Positions 55,561-64,000 of a stretch of DNA of 64,000 bases are shown here, piece after piece. The notes beneath the pieces are model-generated. The model was not told the DNA's origin and did no database searches. It saw only the letters and a program-made list of their open reading frames with translations. The position numbers and the translations under genes are program-made. Position 1 is the stretch's first letter, and each line of letters opens with the position of its first letter. The stretch spans positions 54,195,415 to 54,259,414 of the forward strand of contig OX393578.1 in assembly GCA_947652605.1 (NCBI GenBank), given 5' to 3'. The stretch is from Elmis aenea. Lineage: Eukaryota; Arthropoda; Insecta; Coleoptera; Elmidae.

Positions 55561-57252
55561 TTAACCCATATTCTCCGGAATTAAGAAATATTTATCAAAA
55601 TGTTTTGAAATTCAATCAGTTGTTTAAAATGGCCATAGATACATGAAAAATCACTTTTTATTAAATTACAGGACGCAGGTCCTGACTTAGGAGCTGTCGT
55701 TATATGACGACGCTAGGGGAATATGAGTACAAATAATAATAATCTTGGTATGTTTTATAATTTCAGATTTATTTGTGAAAGTATATTACAATGTAAATTA
55801 AATTTGAGACATATAAACTATAAACTTATAAACTATGATAAGGTTGAAAGCAAGGTATATATATATAGGATATTGGTCTAGCAAGTAAAGCACTGTAGAT
55901 GAACATTTACCAAATTTACTTTCCATTATTTCATTTCCTCGATAAGTTTTTCCTTGGTAAGGATCAAAGGCGATTAGATAACCAGATGGTGAATTTTGAC
56001 ACCAAACCTTGTATCCAAATCGTATTGGTTTATTTCTAATCGCTTGCTTACATCCGTGCCTACCGAAGTATTCCACCATTGCCTCATCATGCGATATTGC
56101 TGAGGTGGGTGTATAATTTTCCATACATTTTTTTTTTAATATATGAAATTAATGGTCGTAATTTGGAAAACTTATCGAGCTTGTCTAAGTTTAAATTTGA
56201 TTTAAAATGAAGTGATTTCATGATATTATCAAATCTATCCCTCCGCATAGATTCATATATCGCAATGTTGCGCAAATCACTACATGTACTCCAATACATT
56301 GCTTTTCCTGGTAATGGATTGTACCCAGAAACAATTAAAATGGCAAAAAATACTCGCAGTTCCTCTTTGGTTAATTTTATATCTGGCCAGTTTTTTGATA
56401 AGCAATATTCGGAACTGGCAGTAATAATTAATTCGATTAAAGTATCATCAAAAAACCGTTCAAAATATTAAACAGCAGTGACTTCATCAATATTTTCTTC
56501 TGCCATAAGATGAAATTGACTAGGTTGTATATGTATAGTTTTACCGCCACTGCTCCATATAATTTGATCTTTTTTTGATTTTTTGGTGATCTTTGGTATT
56601 TTGTTTAGGTTGGAAATAGTTGAAACTTCTTTTCTGGTCTGTTTTTTCTCTGTCGGTGCCATTAGTTGATTTCTGGATAAACAGTTTATATTCGTCCCTT
56701 CTTCATCTGAAGCTTCGTCTGTTAGCTCATTAACTGCAGGTGGTTCAATAAAAATATCTTGGTCACTATCATCATTTTCTAACAAATCCATCATTTCGGC
56801 TACACTCAAAAATCTAAGGACAAATAGGGTATGTTAGTACATGCATTCTCCTAGCGTCGTCATATGACGACAATCAAATTTATAGCGAAATAACTCCCTT
56901 ATAAATGTTATTATAAATAATTACATTTTATATAAAAAACACTTGACTATTATGTATTCAAAATATGTAAACAAATAAAATATTTTTACCGTAATTATAT
57001 TATTTAGTACTTACTTTTTTGACGACGTCATGGTTTTCGTGTTCTCTCGTAAATTGGTCACTTTTAACAATTAAATATGTTCGAAGTCTGCAACTTACTG
57101 CGATGCAATGGCTACATTTATGAAAACAATTGTTTACCTGAGTAATTAAACTTAAGCTGACAGGTTTAAAATCATCAGGTACCTGACAATACACCGTTAT
57201 TACAGGACAGGTAAACGTCGTCATGTGACGACGCTAGGAGAATAAGGGTTAA
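55561..57252 (-). mobile_element. piggyBac-like element with TTAA ends
   Basis: TTAACCCATATTCTCC at 55561-55576 and GGAGAATAAGGGTTAA at 57237-57252 form a TTAA-flanked inverted end with one mismatch. The palindrome GTCGTCATATGACGAC or variants occurs at 55696-55711, 56856-56871 and 57217-57232, each next to CTAGG-GAATA. The minus strand carries transposase pieces (55798-56809). The third palindrome lies internally and is inverted relative to the right end. Confidence 0.9.
55798..56809 (-). pseudogene. piggyBac-like transposase, frameshifted and C-truncated
   Basis: Three minus-strand blocks in order. First, an acidic N-terminus (AEMMDLLENDDSDQDIFIEP, 56468-56809) with no ATG at the frame start but a possible splice acceptor just upstream. 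Second, the start of the DDE_Tnp_1_7 domain (ELRVFFAILIVSGYNPLPGK, MRRDRFDNIMKSLHF, 56087-56460). Third, after a slip in an A8-9 run near 56130, AISHDEAMVEYFGRHGCKQA with the first catalytic Asp, KPIRFGYKVWCQN and GYLIAFDPYQGK (55870-56124). A stop separates blocks one and two. The frame ends about where the later catalytic residues would follow, so the C-terminal half and Cys-rich tail are missing. Confidence 0.9.
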
Positions 57253-59794
57253 AATTATCGCTTTTTACAATTTTACTAATACATCCTGCGTTTTTTTGAG
57301 TCTAATATGATATGCTTGCACAAAAACCTGCAGTAACTTTTAATTGTAAGCGAACTAAACGTACAAATAACTTTTTGCGTTATTGGTTGATCATAATGTC
57401 GGCAGATTTCAGTGAAATAGGCTTTAGAAAGAGTTTCTTTCATATTGTGTTTTTTTTTGTGGCTTAACTGATATGCAATGACAGTTTATGAAACACATAC
57501 TACTTCAGCTGACACTTGAGAACTGACGCATGATAAAATAATTCTGTTTTATTTTTCTTGCTGCAAGTTTTAAATCCTCTCCACCTCAGAGAAATCTTTA
57601 CTCCAGAGCATATTTTATTTTGGTAAGCCTTGAATATACATTTTTTTTTTTAAGTAAGGTCGTGTTCTGGCCAGGAATAGGAACTTCTAATCTGCGCTTC
57701 AAGTAAGCTTATTAAAGTCGGGTAAAGCAGCGTCTGTAGAGGCCAAGTGCTCCATCGTTTTAGTAAAGATTATTGCAAATACTGAAAATAAAATTTGTTC
57801 CTGCATATTAAATTTTAGTAAAAAGTCCCTCATTATGTTTACGGTAACATATTAAACAGTATCTCCCTCACTTTTAACATATTTGTTTAAGGTTTAAGTA
57901 CCAGACAAATTACTTGTCTTATTTGTTGGAAGAACTTTTTTGAATTCCGTATTTGTTTAACAGTGTCAAAACACTTATCTCTTAATAGATAGAAAGTCTC
58001 GAAACTAGTGTAGAATTTTGACAAGATATTTTCTTTTAAATTAATGAGTTTTTTTTTAAAATTAGTTTACCCAATCCATTACAACTCTTCCTTCTTTAAT
58101 GGTATTTTTTATTTCGTTCTAATGTATTTAAAGTGTCCTTCTGTCAAGGGTTTTTCATATTTTCACGTAGGTATTTATTACGATGAGCGCCCCTCGTGCA
58201 TAGTCAAAACAAAAGTATTACGAGTCTCGAGTCTGTTAAGCGAACAAAATAGGTAAAACTAAGTGCCTCGAGAAGCTTCTGTCCCGCGGGGAGGATTTGC
58301 AGGGGCCCATTGCAGGACTTAGCGAATCCCAATAATCTGCTGAGGTTTCCAATCGGATTTGGTGGTTCGCCTTATTGCGTCTGATACGAACGATTGGACA
58401 TTCAGTCGGTCAAACATATACTGCATATTCCACAAATTCGTACCGCCCGTGCCAAATGAACTATGCGATAGACTATTTAAGTTGAACAAATACAATTCTA
58501 TAAGCCAGGGATATCGGTCGCTTGTTCGCCAAAACTAGTCTTGTTAATCTGAGCCATCACACTAAGTAAAGATGGGAAATGAAGAATTGATATTTCATCT
58601 CAAAAATTTGTATGAGAAAACTTGTTTACATTGTATTAATGAAGATGGGTGCAGATGAAAAGAGATTGTATACCTATGCCTACAAAAATCTAGGAGAAAT
58701 CTCAAAATAATAATAAGAAATCGTTATTTAGCTTTATGGCTGATTTTACATGACTTATATCCTGCTCCAGATAGTTTTAATTTGAATCACAGGAAACTGA
58801 ACAAAATTATTTAAATACATTCACTAATTTCAGAAGCACTTTATTATAGAAATAAATAAAAAAGTGAGTGTCCAAAAATATTAAAATTTGACACTTATTT
58901 TAAAACAAATTACATCTAATTTATCTTTATAAAAAATAACACCATTATTGATGGATTTAGTTTGAATTCCGTGTCATCATTTCAGTATTAAAATTAGTAG
59001 GTACAGTAGTTCTGTTTGGGTGAAATATTTTTTCATTTGCTCTTGTAAAATTTCAAAAAAAAATTAATTATTATTAAATTAACTTTGAACATAACACACC
59101 TACATACATACTACACCTTACTTTTTGGTTGACAAATTAAGCTGTCTTAATTTAATTGGCTTTTAAATAAAAGGAGTTTAATCATACATAAGTTTTTAAG
59201 ACCACTTGTAAATATACGATTTTTTCCGAATGATCGAGGCAGATATGTGATTTTAGTCTTTGGCGAGGTACAACAAAATACTATAAAGACCCAAACCATA
59301 AAGCATTATCGACTACAGAACTACAGCGAACTCCAATGCGCAGCGTTCGTAAATCATAATACGACATGACTACCGTGCTTTTATTGAAATAAGCCAATAA
59401 AATTATTCAAAAATATTCTGAAATTGATTAGTTTTAAACTCTCGGCTCGTCTTTGTCTGATTCCATTACCAGCGAAAACTTTGCTGTTTGATAAAAAACG
59501 CTGTTCCGAAGATGATCAACTTAAGAATATCTATAATCGTAAATTTGATGTTGTAAAATACAGCAGGCATTCGGTTTTCCCAAGAAGAATTTAATTTCAT
59601 CGTGTTATTGTAGGCACGAAAAAACTTTAGCACTCTTTTTCTATGTGTTAAAGGAAATAATTGTGATATTATTATTTTGGATATTACCTACATCCTACAC
59701 TATTACACTTAAACGGGGTGTACCAAATTAGAAGCTTAACATAGAAAACCCGCTTGTCTTAAGACAGGTCTCAGAAAGGGGAACAAATTTGTCT
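57253..59794. other. Unassigned stretch
   Basis: About 2.5 kb with no recognised element. A GC-richer piece at 58260-58480 has no open frame with a known domain. Confidence 0.4.
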
Positions 59795-59802
59795 ATTTAA
59801 AC

Positions 59803-60799
59803 CAGGGACTAAAAACGAAAAAAATTCCGTTCGTTTCTGTTCGGAACGAAAACAAAATATATCGTTTTCGTTCTTTTCGTTATAACCGAAAAAATTCTTT
59901 TTTTGTTTTCGTGAACCGAAATAATAACGGTTAAAACCGGTTTTACAATGTATTTTTTTGTCGTCAAAAAATGAATTTTTTTTCAAGTCACCACAAACCT
60001 GTATAAATACGATAACAATATTTAAGTCTCAACTAAAATATAAACGATGACGATGGGGTTTGATGCTCACGGACAGCATATTTTAGACTGGCGAACCATC
60101 GCCATATTAAATTTACCAAATCGTTAAACACATTAACATTTAACCATTTTATTAAGTTTAACACCCGTAAGGTGCAAAAACACAACGTGATTAGGTTAAA
60201 TTAGACACACGATCTTTATCTAAAAAGATGAAAATATAGCAAGTGCTATTTTAAATTTGTTTTAGTACTAAAAATCTATGCATTTGAATTAAATAAGATC
60301 CTGCTGTAATTATTTAAAAAGACAAAAGAATGAATTCAAGTGGATAATTTACTAAATGTTATAAATAAAAAAGATATTTAAAAAAACTTATATTAACTTG
60401 AAATACACTTTAACTTTATAGTTTGTACATACCATACAATATACATTTTCACATTCCGTTAAATCTTACTAGCAACACATCTTCCAATAAATCTTCTTTT
60501 ACATTAGTCCTTTTTGAAGTAAGAATAAATTTTACTATTATTATGTCTTTATGTCTAAATGCAAATAAAACATACACGATTGATAATATATATCCAATCA
60601 AGTGTATATTCTATATTGATGATCTAAAAAACAAATTAGAAATAGAGAATATCTGTACCGTTAATTGTGTTACACGAAATTGCAAGTATAAACAATAAAG
60701 TTGTTAATACATATTCACGTAAATATATGGAGAAAAGTGAAGCTTAATTTCAGTTAATTTCGTTTAACGTTTTCGTTTTCGTTCCGTTCTCAGTCCCTG
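59803..60799. mobile_element. Non-autonomous hAT element, 8-bp target duplication
   Basis: Exact 8-bp duplication ATTTAAAC at 59795-59802 and 60800-60807. Inverted ends CAGGGACTAAAAACG and (reversed) CAGGGACTGAGAACG. Subterminal CGTTTTCGTT boxes are repeated near both ends. The 997-bp body is AT-rich with a 91-codon frame (60423-60698) lacking any transposase motif. Class by end and duplication length. Confidence 0.9.
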
Positions 60800-60807
60800 A
60801 TTTAAAC

Positions 60808-61223
60808 TTTTTTGTAGCTCTTACCGTTTACGAGATTCCAATAGTGGCCCTTCTATGTGGACCACCCTGTATGTTACCGTAAAAGCCCGAAAATTGGCAA
60901 ATGTTACGTTTTACCGGTGATAATAGCATTTACCATAGTGAAGTGGTAAAATGTCGGCGATTAAAAAAAGAACTTTTTTTCTTGATTGACCTAATCGCAC
61001 TGCGTGAAAAATTATTTTTCTCGAGATTTTATAACTCTGTCTATTAAATTTAAATCAGGACCCTCGCAAGTTCTGGAAAGCGCGTTAAATGTAAACTGTT
61101 ATGTTAGATTTTTAATTTTTTAAATTAATTGGTCACTTCTATATTAAGCTGAAAATGTAACAACATATTAACAACGTTTTTGTGACAAACCGAACTCAGT
61201 TATCCCTAATCTTCTATCTTCTA
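60808..61223. other. Unassigned stretch
   Basis: Contains a CACCCTGTATG motif at 60863; otherwise nothing recognised. Confidence 0.4.
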
Positions 61224-61513
61224 TCTATATATATAAAAGAGCTTGTTTGTTTGTTTGTTTGTTCGCTATAGAATCCTAGGTCCGTTGACAGATCGGGACC
61301 AAATTTTGCACAGTTACTATTTAGGACCTGACGGATCACACGTCGTATAAAGAACGGCCGGAAACGTCCGCCGAGCGCGAGCGCGCAGCGCGAGTAGTCT
61401 GTAATTATTGAACGTCTGAGAACGTCCGCCGGGAGCGAGCGCGGAGCGCGAGTAGTCTGTCATTGATAAAAGAGAATTGTAATCACCCGTGCAACGCCGG
61501 GTAAATCACCTAG
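61224..61513 (+). mobile_element. Non-autonomous Helitron-like element
   Basis: 5' end A|TCTATATATATAAAAG followed by a (TTGT)n run and a segment ending GGGACCAAATTTTGC, typical of insect Helitron 5' ends. 3' end ACCCGTGCAACGCCGGGT can fold into a short hairpin, followed by AAATCAC and CTAG|T. Inside are two tandem units of about 65-70 bp, each with AACGTCCGCCG, GAGCGCG and GCGCGAGTAGTCTGT. The exact 5' base is uncertain by a few nucleotides. Confidence 0.75.
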
Positions 61514-62285
61514 TGGTTTAAATTAAATAGTCACGTTATAAAAACAAAAGACGTATAATATTGTGGTGCCTTTAATTAATATGTAGGTAATTAAAGTATA
61601 GTTTGTAGCATACGTACAACAAAACATACGTGTACAGCTTTATGGCATCAACTGGAAAAGCCTTAGACTTGTTGAAAGAGTTAGCCGATATGATATGTAT
61701 GTACGTACCGTTGTATAAATCTATCTAAATCCCACTCCACAGTCCGTAGATTATGAATGTGTAATCCCATTGTCGGGACACAATGTGCGAGGGCTCTCCA
61801 CCCAATAAAATGTACAAAGCGCATAGGAAAGTATTCATTACCCGACGCTACAATAGGAGCGGTCCAACTGCGATAAATATGAGATATATTGTAACACCCT
61901 CACAAGCACGCTCTTGAATACAATATTGGCTCATTCGGAAATTTATATTGTCTGTGGGTATGATAAGGGTGTGTAATATATTATTGGTAAAAATGTCATT
62001 TGTTAAATTTCTTCGAAAAAACGGCGTTCGCTGGATTGTTTGAATTAAATATATGACTTTTCGAGACGTATTTAAAAGCGGGCGTGAAAAGGATTTCCTT
62101 TATATTATTGATAAAAGTTTGAATGAATTATTTAACTCGTTTAATGAGATAATGGTGACAATTAATTATTAACTGTCTGTTTAATTATGAATTATCTGGC
62201 GCTCCTGGAATAGTTAATAAATTTTAATTGCGGTAAAGCTAACTTAAGAATGTTTAAAAAAAGATGAAACTTTAAATATATATCT
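61514..62285. other. Unassigned AT-rich stretch
   Basis: No feature recognised. Confidence 0.4.
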
Positions 62286-62289
62286 ATCT

Positions 62290-62540
62290 ATATGGGCGTG
62301 TAATAAGAATGGAAGAAAGCAGACTGGTAAAAAAGGTAATAACAATGGGAGAAGGAGGGAAAAGAAAAGAGGCAGAGCGAAGAGGAAGTAGATGGAAGGA
62401 GTTAAAGAAGACATGTTGCGGTAGGGGTAAGGAACTGGAAGGAGAAAGCAGAAGGCCGATACAAATGTAATTTTTTTTAATAAGATATTTGAAGCAGTGG
62501 GCCTTCGAGGCCTGTAGTGCTGAACTATATGTATATATAT
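62290..62540 (+). pseudogene. RTE-like LINE C-terminal fragment
   Basis: Reading in shifting frames: GEGGKRKRGRARRKW-like text, then KEDMLR and GVRNWKEKAEGRYKCN, resembling the end of RTE-like proteins (GRPR-x-RW then the N/DW-x-x-x-A-x-DR-x-x-W helix). The downstream GGCCTTCGAGGCCTGTAGTG resembles the short 3' UTR, and TATATATATC the simple-repeat tail. Confidence 0.6.
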
Positions 62541-62739
62541 CTATATGCGAGCTGGATTACAGCTCTCACCATATCTTGTTTCCCAGTTCCCATTTTTGCC
62601 TGTCTTTTTCCAATTATCTTCGCTTAAGCCTCTTGCAGCCATGGCTTCCTTTACTTCGTGACCTTAATTACTTCTTGGCCAGCCTCTTCTTCTTGTATAT
62701 ATCGACACCCACTTCCATATTTTTTGTATGTGGCAAAAC

Positions 62740-63925
62740 CATCTTTTTAATTTTATTATTTCCGCGGAGGTGGTTCTCTTTGGTGTTCCTGTACTGCAAA
62801 ACCTATTGGTCCATTGTACCCTCTGCTGATAGCCCCCTAAAGAAGTCCTGTGTTTTTGAAAAACTCCAGAATTTTCTTTAAGGGTGTTCTTCTTAATTCT
62901 TCTTTGTTGGCTTTTTCCATCCCCAGAAGTCTATGCCGATAGTGTGAATCCACACTGGCATATTACGTCAAGAGAAGTTTCTTCTTCTTTACCACATCTT
63001 CTGCATATGTCGGTCTTTGAGGGCCCTATTGTGTAGAAGCGTTTTTTAGCCCAGTGTCCTAAGACCAGTCCTGTGGCTGCTTTGATGTCTATTCTGCTCA
63101 TCCTGAGCATTTTTCCTGTCTTTTCTTTGGAGACCATTGACAGGATAGCCTTGGAATGGGCTTATCCTGCAGCTTTTTTGCAATGAGCATTGTGCCCTTG
63201 TCATTAAGACACCGCTTGGCTGTTCCAAAGAAAGTACCAACTGCGGGTTCTGGTCCGAAGAAAGGTGTTTCGCTGCCAATTTTGTCTAGGCGATCTGCCT
63301 TCTCGTTCCCCGATATATTAGTGTGCCCTGGACACCATACCAGTTTAATATTAAAATATTATTCCTGCTTCCATGCACGGTAAGTGCCGGGATGCAGTTC
63401 AGAATAACTCCCGAGTTTACTTCCGACGAGCCAAGAGCTTTTAACGCTGCTTGGCTGTCGGACACTATGAAGATTCTTTTATTATTAACATCTCTTTCTA
63501 ATAGTGTTTTTGCAAAGCGTACAACTCGGCGTGAAATATAGTTGCACACTTTCCAAGGCTTACAGATGTGCCTTGTCTTAGTTGTGCTGCTCCCATGCCA
63601 TTTTGCGTTTTTGACCCGTCTCAATACCAGACCATCTTGGTTTTTGGAATTCTATTGACTCTTTAATATTCACATCTACACCCATTTCATCTCGTATATC
63701 TTTGTTTTTCTTCTTGTATAGCCAAGCCATCGTTGTCACTAGTCCATTTCTATCGCCTTGATCCTTGACTAAACCGACTTCATATTTCCTATAATTCTGA
63801 TCCATAAATGTACTGACCTCTTCGAATATTGTTTTGTTGATTTTACCTTTCGTATTTTTGGTTATTTTTTGGTCCCACAATAGGCCATGCAGTGATGATG
63901 GTTTTTCTTGTCCTATTCTGGTATG
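62740..63925 (-). pseudogene. I/LOA-like LINE with RNase H domain, 3' part
   Basis: Minus strand, from right to left: a linker of about 100 codons (63640-63925), then DGSKTQNGMGAAQ and LGKCATIFHAELYAL-like text, NNKRIFIVSDSQAALKALGS (RNase H, with the catalytic Asp of VSDS), VHGSRNNILILNWYGVQG (normally W-[VI]-P-G-H), then IDIKAATGLVLGHWAKKRFY and TDICRRCGKEEETSLDVICQ. The last block is the zinc knuckle with its His replaced. RNase H after the RT places it in the I/LOA/R1 branch. Several frame breaks. A second copy of the tail is at 42138. Confidence 0.85.
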
Positions 63926-64000
63926 AGATCCCGGCACACATGTTGTTCATAGATTTCAAGGCAGCCTACGACACAGTAGATAGAAATAAACTGGTCGAAA
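63926..64000 (+). pseudogene. LINE reverse transcriptase fragment at window edge
   Basis: EIPAHMLFIDFKAAYDTVDR followed by NKLVE, RT motif A with the first catalytic Asp, typical of RTE-like elements. It runs off the window, so its length and integrity are unknown. It abuts the opposite-strand I/LOA-like fragment. Confidence 0.7.

Noticed and set aside
57253..59794. Possible host gene in the 2.5-kb gap
   Set aside because: No frame with a recognised domain and no convincing exon with flanking splice sites was found.
1..64000. CRISPR array, tRNA or rRNA gene
   Set aside because: No regularly spaced identical repeats with unique spacers, no cloverleaf with A and B boxes that I could recognise, and no rRNA-like conserved segments.

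Overview
This 64-kb window is AT-rich animal DNA that looks like an arthropod, most likely insect, intergenic or heterochromatin-like region. There is no bacterial-type gene density, no tRNA or rRNA gene, and no complete host gene that I can recognise. The evidence for an insect is the mix of decayed transposable elements: mariner, piggyBac, hAT, Helitron, Penelope-like, and RTE-, CR1/Jockey- and I/LOA-type LINEs with (TTA)n tails. The order or species cannot be fixed from the sequence. Beetle-like large genomes are plausible, but that is inference.

Layout. 0-12 kb: a mariner relic, an RTE-like fragment, a 1.1-kb near-perfect palindrome (1865-2975), TACAGGGTG-type repeats, a Tc1/mariner-like transposase tail in an inverted repeat, a 130-bp tandem repeat with hammerhead-like core motifs, a cluster of four GC hairpins, a CR1/Jockey-like fragment and a 300-bp tandem duplication. 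12-25 kb: LINE fragments, including an uninterrupted 368-codon reverse transcriptase piece (17601-18707) and an RTE element with one internal stop and an 11-bp target duplication (22967-24219); piggyBac-like ends; a roughly 2-kb inverted-repeat element holding a THAP zinc-finger ORF. 25-48 kb: mariner nested in mariner, a Jockey/hAT composite split between about 28.9 and 47.8 kb in opposite orientations, several MITEs, a CR1-like LINE interrupted by a piggyBac-like element, an I/LOA-like fragment, and a hAT-type MITE whose body is a (CGATATAT)n satellite. 49-64 kb: a Jockey fragment, a Penelope-like GIY-YIG fragment, a possible host exon (52107-52254), a three-layer nest of inverted-repeat elements (52980-55258), a piggyBac-like transposase relic, a hAT MITE, a Helitron end-to-end copy, and RTE and I/LOA fragments.

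How the parts relate. Most coding capacity here belongs to mobile elements and is broken. The structural signals are the informative part: target-site duplications (8 bp for hAT, TTAA for piggyBac, TA for mariner, 11 bp for RTE, 14 bp for a Penelope-like insert) and nesting give a relative order of insertion. The 8-bp duplication GAAGGGAC, found on two hAT termini 18.9 kb apart and in opposite orientation, points to a rearrangement (most simply an inversion) or to two truncated copies of one hAT-in-Jockey composite. Two short segments (38150-38252 on + and 52107-52254 on -) have exon-like features and are the only host-gene candidates.
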